From JANMDS01 sp031430575 (lineage in GTDB: Bacteria; Pseudomonadota; Gammaproteobacteria; Burkholderiales; Casimicrobiaceae): a DNA stretch of 21,072 nt. Below are positions 15,033 through 21,072 of this stretch, piece after piece. The DNA is taken from positions 1 through 21,072 of the forward strand of contig JANPBT010000065.1 in the NCBI GenBank assembly GCA_031430575.1. Direction: 5' to 3'. The translations under genes were made by a program, and so were the position numbers. Positions within the stretch are counted from its first letter, which is position 1. Every line of letters begins with the position of its first letter. Under the pieces are notes generated by a model. That model did not search any database, had not been told where the DNA came from, and saw only the letters and a list, made by a program, of their open reading frames with translations.

Positions 15033-16805
15033 TTACTTCTTCGCTGCCCGCAATTGAGTAATTGTCGCCCGTGGCGATATATATTCAGCATCAACGATCA
15101 CTTCGATGAGAGAGGCTTTATCTGCCTTCATCGCCGCTTCAAGCGCGGCTTCAAACTCAGCCAAGCTGCGGGTTTGCACGCCATTTGCGCCGAAGGATTT
15201 GGCGAGATCGGCGAAATTGGGGTTATGTAGATCAGTGCCGGAAATGCGGGCGGGGTAGTCGCGCTCTTGATGCATGCGGATCGTGCCGTAGGTGCCGTTA
15301 TTGACGACGACGAAAATCACGTTCGCACCATATTGCATCGCAGTGCCGAGCTCAAGACCGTGCATTTGAAAGCAACCATCACCATTCCAGCTGACCACCG
15401 TGCGCTTACGGTCAATCAATTTCGCAGCAATCGCAGCGGGCACGGCGTAGCCCATCGCGCCAGAGGTGGGCGCGAGCTGGGAGCGAAAGCCGCCGTAGCG
15501 ATAGTAGCGATGCAGGAAGGCGGCATAGTTGCCCGCGCCATTGGTGAGAATGGCATCGGCGGGCAAATGCTTGTTGAGGCTGCCGACGATTTCGGCCAGA
15601 TCGGTGATGCCTTCTGGCGTGCGGCGCTTGGGCGTGGAGTAATCGAGGAAATCGGCGCGGGCTTGCACGGTTTGGGCAGACCACGGCATCGGCTTCCCTC
15701 CCCCCGGGGGGGAGGGATTGAGGGAGATGGAGTTTGCGGTAGCGCTGGTCGTAGCTTGGCCAGCACCCTCTCCCCGCCCCTCCCCCCCGGTGGGAGGGAG
15801 TTTTAATGCGTTTGCCAACGCAAGCGCGAGCGCGCCGGGCGTGGCGTTAATCATTAAATCGGCTTGATACACGCGGCCTAATTCCTCCGCGCCTGCATGC
15901 ACGTGAATCAATTTTTGCTTCGGGCGGGGCACATCAAAAAGCGTGTAGCCACCGGTGGTCATCTCGCCCAAGCGCGGGCCGAGCGCGATGACTAAATCTG
16001 ATTCGTGGATGCGTTTGCCTAATGCGGGGTTGATGCCAATGCCGACATCGCCGATGTAATTTTTGTGTGCGTTATCAAGCACGTCTTGAAACCGAAACGC
16101 GCAGCCGGTCGGTAGATCCCACGCTTCAATAAAGTGGCGCATCGCATCGCACGAGCTTGCATCCCACCCATGCCCGCCCAAAATCAGCACCGGGCTTTTT
16201 GCAGCTTGCAGCATTGCGATCAATTGCGCAATATCTTCCGCCCCAGGGCGGGTGATAATTTTTTGCGCGGGCGGCGCATCGGGCACATCCGAAAGCTGCA
16301 CCAGCATATCTTCCGGCAACGCGAGCACCACCGGGCCGGGCCGCCCGCTCATTGCAACGTGATACGCATGGGAAATATATTCAGGAATGCGATCAACCCG
16401 ATCAATTTGGCTTACCCATTTGCAAAGTGGCGCAAACATTTTGCGGTAATCCACTTCTTGAAACGCTTCGCGATCAACGAAATCGCTGCCCACTTGTCCG
16501 ATGAACAAAATCATGGGCGTGGAATCTTGCTGCGCGGTATGCACGCCGATGCTGGCATTGCATGCGCCGGGCCCACGGGTGACGAACGCGATACCGGGGC
16601 GCCCGGTCATCTTGCCATAGGCTTCGGCCATGTTGGTCGCAGCGCCTTCGTGGCGGCAGACGATAAATTTGGCTTTATCGCGTTGGTTATAAAAGCCGTC
16701 GAGCGCAGCTAAATAGCTTTCACCAGGCACGCCGAAGGCTAAATCACAACCATTTAAAACGAGTTGATCGACAAGAATATGACCGCCGATGCGGGATTGC
16801 GCCAT
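15033..16805 (-). CDS. ThDP-dependent enzyme, acetolactate synthase-like
   Basis: Thiamine-diphosphate enzyme of the IlvB-like superfamily (590 aa). The N-terminal PYR domain includes FGVPGESYLAALDGF and the activating glutamate in RHEGAATNMAEAYGK; the middle domain starts near SPVLILGGHGWD. The C-terminal PP domain carries NGDGCFQMHGLELGTA...VVNNGTYGTIRMHQ, the GDG-to-NN cofactor-binding motif. No regulatory subunit gene is adjacent, so a catabolic or side-pathway decarboxylase/ligase is more likely than the biosynthetic IlvBN enzyme; the substrate is unknown. ATG 16805 has GGAG eight bases upstream and fits the domain start; an ATG at 16868 is less likely. Residues about 334-371 are encoded by the C/G-tract repeat and probably form an added linker between the middle and PP domains. 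Confidence 0.9.
   Translation of the reverse strand: MAQSRIGGHILVDQLVLNGCDLAFGVPGESYLAALDGFYNQRDKAKFIVCRHEGAATNMAEAYGKMTGRPGIAFVTRGPGACNASIGVHTAQQDSTPMILFIGQVGSDFVDREAFQEVDYRKMFAPLCKWVSQIDRVDRIPEYISHAYHVAMSGRPGPVVLALPEDMLVQLSDVPDAPPAQKIITRPGAEDIAQLIAMLQAAKSPVLILGGHGWDASSCDAMRHFIEAWDLPTGCAFRFQDVLDNAHKNYIGDVGIGINPALGKRIHESDLVIALGPRLGEMTTGGYTLFDVPRPKQKLIHVHAGAEELGRVYQADLMINATPGALALALANALKLPPTGGEGRGEGAGQATTSATANSISLNPSPPGGGKPMPWSAQTVQARADFLDYSTPKRRTPEGITDLAEIVGSLNKHLPADAILTNGAGNYAAFLHRYYRYGGFRSQLAPTSGAMGYAVPAAIAAKLIDRKRTVVSWNGDGCFQMHGLELGTAMQYGANVIFVVVNNGTYGTIRMHQERDYPARISGTDLHNPNFADLAKSFGANGVQTRSLAEFEAALEAAMKADKASLIEVIVDAEYISPRATITQLRAAKK
15694..15804. repeat. C/G-tract inverted repeat inside the ThDP enzyme gene
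   Basis: TTCCCTCCCCCCGGGGGGG and the inverted TCCCCCCCGGTGGGAGGGAG lie about 65 bases apart. It is in frame and encodes LPPTGGEGRGEG and NPSPPGGGKP between two ThDP domains. Confidence 0.82.
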
Positions 16806-16900
16806 TACTGAACTCCAAACTAAATTTATGAATGATGAGTGCGCAGTCAACCGTGATTTTGAGCCCACGATTGGCTATGCGCTCGTCACTGCTCAATCCA

Positions 16901-17911
16901 TCATTGCTTCAATGCCATCGCGCAGCGCGGCAGCTCAGCCCACACATCAACATGCGGGCGCAGCCCTTTGCTCGCGGCATCCAGCTCTGCAAATTGCTGC
17001 ACCTGCGGCGCAATTTTGCGTGGGTCAATCTGCTTTACGGCCGCTTCAATCGCAAATGCCCGCTTACCCCACACGCGGGCATTGCGCACGGCTTGCGCCG
17101 CAGGCGTGCCGCCGCGCATGGCCATCATGGTGCGCGCGAGCGCGTGTATGTCATCATTTAATTGCCAAATGATCGGCGGAAGCGCCTCGCCCTCCGCGCG
17201 CAAGCCTTGCAGCACGACGCAGAAGCGCTCGATTTCGCCGCGCACAAAAGCATCGGACAATTGCGCAATCGTATAGCGGGCGACGTTGGTCACCGCATCT
17301 TCAACATCAGCGCGCGCAAGCGCGGGCTGCGGGCACACGAGCGCAAGCTTTTTGACTTCTTGCATCGCAGCAACAAGATTGCCTTCGCAATGATCGACTA
17401 AAAAATCTAGGGCAGGCGCATCGGCCGTTTGGCCTTGCGCAGCCAAGCGCTTGCCGAGCCAAGCCGCCATTTGCTCGCGCTCGATCAAGGGCGTCTCGAT
17501 GATAACGCCGGCCTCGCTCCAAGCGCTAAACCATGCGCTGCTCATCTGCGATTTCTCTAATTTTGGAAAGCTCGCGATGATCACATCAGTAGCACTTGGG
17601 TTGCGGGCAATCGTGGCCATGCGCTCGCCGCCTTCGACACCGACTTTACCGTTTGGCACGCGAATTTCAGTAATTTTTTGGGAGGCAAAAAGCGCGAAAT
17701 TATCTTGCGTAGCGACGGCATCGGCCCATTTGAAGTGCTGCTCCACCGTCCACACTTCCCGCTCGCCGTAGCCAAGCTTAACCGCTGCCGCACGAATAGC
17801 ATCAATCGCTTCAATTTGCAGCAGCATTTCATCGCCATGGAAGAGATAAAGCGGCGCAAGCCCGCCTTTGCTTAAATGCGCGGGCAATTGATCGAGGCGC
17901 AGGCTGCTCAC
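16901..17911 (-). CDS. holA: DNA polymerase III delta subunit
   Basis: Clamp-loader subunit (336 aa) that opens the beta sliding clamp in the cytoplasm. The N-terminus APLYLFHGDEMLLQIEAIDAIR (about 19-40) is the usual delta start with its degenerate P-loop region. The middle contains DVIIASFPKLEKSQMSSAWFSAW, and EREQMAAWLGKRLAAQGQTADAPALDFLVDHCEGNLVAAMQEVKKLAL matches the AAA+ lid region, followed by the collar domain. Length is normal. It begins with GTG at 17911 directly after the lptE stop (TAA then GTG) and so belongs to the leuS-lptE-holA run typical of proteobacteria. Two degenerate copies of the dispersed palindrome are read as TPAAQA and KIAPQV near the C-terminus. Confidence 0.94.
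   Translation of the reverse strand: MSSLRLDQLPAHLSKGGLAPLYLFHGDEMLLQIEAIDAIRAAAVKLGYGEREVWTVEQHFKWADAVATQDNFALFASQKITEIRVPNGKVGVEGGERMATIARNPSATDVIIASFPKLEKSQMSSAWFSAWSEAGVIIETPLIEREQMAAWLGKRLAAQGQTADAPALDFLVDHCEGNLVAAMQEVKKLALVCPQPALARADVEDAVTNVARYTIAQLSDAFVRGEIERFCVVLQGLRAEGEALPPIIWQLNDDIHALARTMMAMRGGTPAAQAVRNARVWGKRAFAIEAAVKQIDPRKIAPQVQQFAELDAASKGLRPHVDVWAELPRCAMALKQ
17000..17016 (+). repeat. Dispersed palindromic element, degenerate copy
   Basis: CACCTGCGGCGCAATTT inside holA, read as KIAPQV. The core differs at its last base and the ATA arm is not conserved. A further weak copy (CTTGCGCCGCAGGCGT) lies at 17092-17107. Confidence 0.45.
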
Positions 17912-18415
17912 TTAAGCCTTTGGCCGCGCCGCTTGCAATTGCCGCAATATCTGCGCAATCAGATTGGTCTGCATATCGGCGCGCAAGATGCGCTCCTCAC
18001 CTTCTTTGGCGAGCGCTTGGGCATCAGAAAATGAATACTCGCGCGTCGCGGTGATAAGCTGCTCTGGCAGGAGCACTTTTTCATTGACATCAACGACATC
18101 AAATTTCACTCGCTGCTCAATTTGAAACTCGCGCACTTTACCGCCCGATGAAAGCGAGAGGATGCGCTTTTCAGAAAACACTTCTAGCACGCGGATGCGT
18201 ACGTGCGGCGCAGATTGCGCCTCTACCAAGCGCAATGACGCTTCGCCAGCCAGCGCGCGCCGCAACTGCGCTGAGAACTCTGGCGCGCTCGCTGGCGTTT
18301 CGAGTGCAGCAGAGGCAAAGGGAAAGGTATACGCGCCACGCAGCTTAAAACCGCATGCGGTCATGAGCATCACTCCCACAAAGACAGCGGTAAATCGAAT
18401 CACGATCGTTTTCAT
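17912..18415 (-). CDS. lptE: LPS-assembly lipoprotein LptE
   Basis: Outer-membrane lipoprotein (167 aa) that plugs LptD and helps place lipopolysaccharide at the cell surface. The signal peptide MKTIVIRFTAVFVGVMLMTA ends in a lipobox with Cys21, immediately followed by GFKLRGAY, the hallmark start of mature LptE. The rest alternates short strands (HVRIRVLEVFSEKRILSLSSGG, VKFDVVDVNEKVLLPEQLI) with a C-terminal helix ending ADMQTNLIAQILRQLQAA, which is the normal layout. It lies between leuS and holA, its standard neighbours; the holA start directly follows its stop. The 102-base gap to leuS holds nothing clearly recognisable. The Asp2-type inner-membrane retention signal is absent (Gly22 follows the cysteine), consistent with outer-membrane sorting. 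Confidence 0.93.
   Translation of the reverse strand: MKTIVIRFTAVFVGVMLMTACGFKLRGAYTFPFASAALETPASAPEFSAQLRRALAGEASLRLVEAQSAPHVRIRVLEVFSEKRILSLSSGGKVREFQIEQRVKFDVVDVNEKVLLPEQLITATREYSFSDAQALAKEGEERILRADMQTNLIAQILRQLQAARPKA
18199..18216 (+). repeat. Dispersed palindromic element, one-mismatch copy
   Basis: GTACGTGCGGCGCAGATT inside lptE, read as QSAPHVR in the opposite orientation. Confidence 0.5.
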
Positions 18416-18517
18416 TTAGTTTTCATCTAAGATATTGCTGCGCTGTGCGAACAAAGGTGACACCGACACTACAGACCTACTCTGATCCTGTCTAGAGCCT
18501 TACTGAATAAATTAAGC

Positions 18518-21072
18518 CTAAACCACAATATTAACCAACCGCCCCGGCACGACAATGATTTTCTTCGGCGCCCTGCCCTCACCGTAGCGCGCGATTTCTG
18601 GCGCGACGCCAGCTAGCGCCTCAATCGCGGCTCTATCGGCTGCCGAAGGAACGACTAATTCGCCGCGTGTTTTGCCGTTGATTTGCAGCACGAGCGTAAT
18701 GTTGTCTTGCTTTAGCGCTGCTTCATCAACCAACGGCCAGGGCGCATCGAGCAGATTTTCGCCAAAACCCAGTTGCTTCCAGAGCGCGAAGGTTAGATGC
18801 GGCGTCACGGGGTAAAGCACGCGCAGCAAAATGCTGATGCCTTCAGCAATCACCGCTCGCGTGTGGGCATCGTCGCCCTTCATTTCGGTTAAGGCATTGA
18901 GCAAAATATCGCCCGCAGAGACCACGGTGTTGTATTGCAACCGATCAATATCGAAGGTGGCTTTCTGCAGCGTGGCATGCAAATCGCGACGCTTGGCTTT
19001 CAGCGCATCCGCTAAATCGGCATGGGCACCGGGCTTAATACCTTGAATCTGCGGCGCGATTTTTTGCGCGAAATCCCACAACCGGCGCATGAACCGATAG
19101 GAACCTGCGACACCAGCATCGCTCCAAAAAAGAGTATCTTCTGGGTGCGCAGCGCGCATGGTGAAGTGGCGCGCGGTATCCGCGCCATAAGCGTCAATCA
19201 AATCTTGCGGGTCAACGCCATTATTTTTAGATTTCGCCATTTTTTCGATGCCGCCCATCATCACTGGCTGGCTATCGCTGCGAAGCACCGCGCGCACGGG
19301 CTTACCATGGGCATCGGTTTCGACATCAACGTCTGATGGATTAAACCACTCCATCGATCCATCTGCATTTTTGCGGTAGAAAGTTTCTGCGAGCACCATG
19401 CCTTGCGTGAGTAATTTGGTGAACGGCTCATCAAACTTTACCAAGCCTAAATCGCGCATCACTTTCGTCCAGAAGCGGGCGTAAAGCAAATGCAAAATCG
19501 CATGCTCAATGCCGCCGATGTATTGATCCATCGGCATCCAGTAATCTGCGCCCTTACCCACCATCGCGGTGCTCAATTGCGGATCACAATAGCGCATGAA
19601 ATACCACGACGAATCGATGAAGGTGTCCATCGTGTCGGTTTCGCGCTGCGAGGGCTTTGCGCATTTCGGGCAGGCGACATTCAGAAAGCCCGCATGCGAT
19701 TTCAGCGGATTGCCTGAGCCATCGGGGATGCAATCTTCCGGCAAGACCACCGGCAAATCCTTTTCGGGCACTGGAACTGCGCCGCAGGTATTGCATAGGA
19801 TCATCGGGATTGGCGTGCCCCAATAGCGCTGACGAGAGATGCCCCAATCGCGGAGGCGATAGGTGGTTTTCTTTTCGCCTAAGTTTTTGGCTACGAGATC
19901 GGAGGTGATGGCATTGACGGCGGTGGCGTAAGTCAAACCATCGTACTTGCCGGAATTCATGCATACGCCGGATTGTTTATCTCCAAAGCTTTCGTGCCAA
20001 GTCTCAGAGGAAAACTGCGCCGCAGGTATTGCAATGACTTGCTTAATCGGGAGCCCATACTTATTCGCAAACGCAAAATCCCGCTCGTCATGCGCGGGCA
20101 CGCCCATTACCGCGCCATCGCCGTAGCTCATCAACACGTAGTTGCCGACCCAAACATCCACTTTCTCACCTGATAGCGGGTGAGTAACTTGCAAGCCGGT
20201 GTTCATCCCCTTCTTTTCCATCGTCGCCATATCGGCTTCGGCAACGCCACCTTTTTTGCATTCTTCGATGAATGTGGCGAGTGCTTTATTCGACGTTGCA
20301 GCGTGCGAGGCAAGCGGGTGCTCGGCTGCTACGGCGCAAAACGTCACGCCCATAATCGTATCGGCGCGGGTGGTGAACACATACATCTTGCCATCACCGA
20401 TCAGCGCACCGCTGACATCCTTAATCGCATGCGTAAACGCAAAGCGCACGCCTTCGCTCTTGCCAATCCAATTTTCTTGCATCGTACGCACGCGCTCGGG
20501 CCAGCCGGGCAACTTGGTGAGCGTGTGTTCGAGTAACTCGGGTGCGTACTTCACAATATTGAGGTAGTAGCCTGGAATTTCACGCTTTTCTATCACCGCT
20601 CCGGTGCGCCAGCCTTTGCCGTCGATCACTTGCTCGTTGGCGAGCACGGTCATGTCCACTGGGTCCCAGTTCACCACTTGCGTGCGCCGCTCGGCGATGC
20701 CCTTTTCGAGCATTTTCAAAAAGAGCCACTGATTCCATTTATAGTAATCGGGCTTGCAGGCAGTGACTTCGCGCGACCAATCGATCGCCAGCCCCATCGC
20801 CTGCATCTGCTTTTTCATGTACGCGATGTTGTCGTACGTCCACTTGGCGGGCGCAACTTTATTTTTCATCGCCGCGTTTTCCGCAGGCAAGCCAAACGCA
20901 TCCCAGCCCATCGGCATTAAAACGTTATAGCCCTTCATGCGCAAATAGCGCGCCATCACATCATTGATCGTGTAATTGCGCACGTGCCCCATGTGCAGCT
21001 TGCCGGAGGGGTAAGGCAGCATGGAGCAGGCGTAGAACTTTTTCTTATCCACCCGCTCGGTTACGCGATACA
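18518..21072 (-). CDS. leuS: Leucyl-tRNA synthetase, N-terminus cut by window edge
   Basis: Class I aminoacyl-tRNA synthetase that charges tRNA-Leu and edits mischarged products. About 850 residues are present. The frame continues unbroken upstream of the GTG at 21052 to the window edge (YRVTERVDKKKFYACSMLPY), so the real start lies outside and that GTG is internal. The HIGH motif appears as SGKLHMGHVRNYT. The editing domain includes VFTTRADTIMGVTF and TMEKKGMNTG, and DWGISRQRYWG precedes the Zn-ribbon region CNTCGAVPVP...NVACPKCAKP. The KMSKS loop reads KMAKSKNNG (about 19220-19246), with alanine in the third position. The anticodon-binding and C-terminal domains are complete to VPGRLVNIVV. 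Two copies of the dispersed palindrome are read as NTCGAVP and AIPAAQFS. Confidence 0.97.
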   Translation of the reverse strand, partial: YRVTERVDKKKFYACSMLPYPSGKLHMGHVRNYTINDVMARYLRMKGYNVLMPMGWDAFGLPAENAAMKNKVAPAKWTYDNIAYMKKQMQAMGLAIDWSREVTACKPDYYKWNQWLFLKMLEKGIAERRTQVVNWDPVDMTVLANEQVIDGKGWRTGAVIEKREIPGYYLNIVKYAPELLEHTLTKLPGWPERVRTMQENWIGKSEGVRFAFTHAIKDVSGALIGDGKMYVFTTRADTIMGVTFCAVAAEHPLASHAATSNKALATFIEECKKGGVAEADMATMEKKGMNTGLQVTHPLSGEKVDVWVGNYVLMSYGDGAVMGVPAHDERDFAFANKYGLPIKQVIAIPAAQFSSETWHESFGDKQSGVCMNSGKYDGLTYATAVNAITSDLVAKNLGEKKTTYRLRDWGISRQRYWGTPIPMILCNTCGAVPVPEKDLPVVLPEDCIPDGSGNPLKSHAGFLNVACPKCAKPSQRETDTMDTFIDSSWYFMRYCDPQLSTAMVGKGADYWMPMDQYIGGIEHAILHLLYARFWTKVMRDLGLVKFDEPFTKLLTQGMVLAETFYRKNADGSMEWFNPSDVDVETDAHGKPVRAVLRSDSQPVMMGGIEKMAKSKNNGVDPQDLIDAYGADTARHFTMRAAHPEDTLFWSDAGVAGSYRFMRRLWDFAQKIAPQIQGIKPGAHADLADALKAKRRDLHATLQKATFDIDRLQYNTVVSAGDILLNALTEMKGDDAHTRAVIAEGISILLRVLYPVTPHLTFALWKQLGFGENLLDAPWPLVDEAALKQDNITLVLQINGKTRGELVVPSAADRAAIEALAGVAPEIARYGEGRAPKKIIVVPGRLVNIVV
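19775..19791 (-). repeat. Dispersed palindromic element, exact core
   Basis: AACTGCGCCGCAGGTAT inside leuS, read as NTCGAVP next to a zinc-ribbon cysteine. Confidence 0.85.
20011..20029 (-). repeat. Dispersed palindromic element, consensus copy
   Basis: AAAACTGCGCCGCAGGTAT inside leuS, read as AIPAAQFS in a variable loop of the editing-domain region. Confidence 0.85.

Noticed and set aside
15267..15806. Plus-strand open frame opposite the ThDP enzyme
   Set aside because: The minus-strand frame holds all cofactor motifs; the plus-strand frame shows no family features.
18416..18517. Terminator or small RNA between leuS and lptE
   Set aside because: Only a four-base-pair stem around GGTGACACC was seen with a poor T-run; not enough to call anything.
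21050..21052. GTG as the true leuS start
   Set aside because: Codons continue upstream in frame with a LeuS-like sequence (YRVTER) to the window edge, so the gene is truncated by the window, not by its own start.

Overview
The window looks like a chromosomal segment of a betaproteobacterium, most likely in or near Burkholderiales. Three things support this: a stand-alone Bug/TctC-type extracytoplasmic binding protein (a family greatly expanded in Burkholderiales), the gene order leuS-lptE-holA, and betaproteobacterial-looking PyrC and LeuS sequences. The assignment is inferred from protein character and no marker gene settles the genus. Coding density is high and no gap exceeds about 180 bases. 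No rRNA, tRNA, CRISPR array or transposase was seen.

Layout. 1-468 (-): a secreted or anchored protein of unknown function that runs off the left edge. 647-2957 (+): a tight cluster of an ACAD10/11-like acyl-CoA dehydrogenase, a short-chain dehydrogenase and methylglyoxal synthase. 2968-3654 (-): a VapBC toxin-antitoxin pair whose toxin is split by a one-base frameshift. 3823-7099 (-): an MsbA-like ABC exporter, pyrC and a DUF1801 protein. 7211-8188 (+): the Bug-family binding protein. 8347-9765 (-): a type-B carboxylesterase. 9856-14903 (-): a defence- and toxin-rich block holding an AbrB-type antitoxin with a Doc/Fic toxin, a second AbrB-domain protein, a single-chain helicase-less type-ISP-like restriction-modification enzyme, a zeta-toxin-like P-loop ATPase and a small antitoxin-like protein. 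15033-16805 (-): a ThDP-dependent acetolactate-synthase-like enzyme. 16901-21072 (-): holA, lptE and leuS, which runs off the right edge.

Two families of dispersed repeats cut across this gene map. The first is a short imperfect palindrome, consensus ATACCTGCGGCGCAGWTTT with core CTGCGSCGCAG. The core is exact at nine places and nearly exact at several more. It occurs in both orientations, mostly inside genes, and is read in at least five of its six frames (for example as IPAAQ, TCGAV, YLRR, LRRRY or APQV). It usually seems to replace residues rather than insert them. This resembles DNA-uptake sequences or the cyanobacterial HIP1 element, but matches no such sequence known to me, and it is the most interesting signal here. 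The second family is a longer C/G-tract inverted repeat (paired arms such as CCCTCCCCCAGCGGGGGAGGG). It sits once between convergent genes and three times in frame inside genes (twice in the restriction-modification gene, once in the ThDP enzyme), adding Pro/Gly-rich linkers.

Housekeeping (pyrC, leuS, lptE, holA), carbon metabolism (the acyl-CoA dehydrogenase, SDR, mgsA and esterase genes) and a defence/toxin island lie side by side. The island genes share strand and close spacing, so co-expression of the restriction-modification enzyme with the zeta-like ATPase is plausible.
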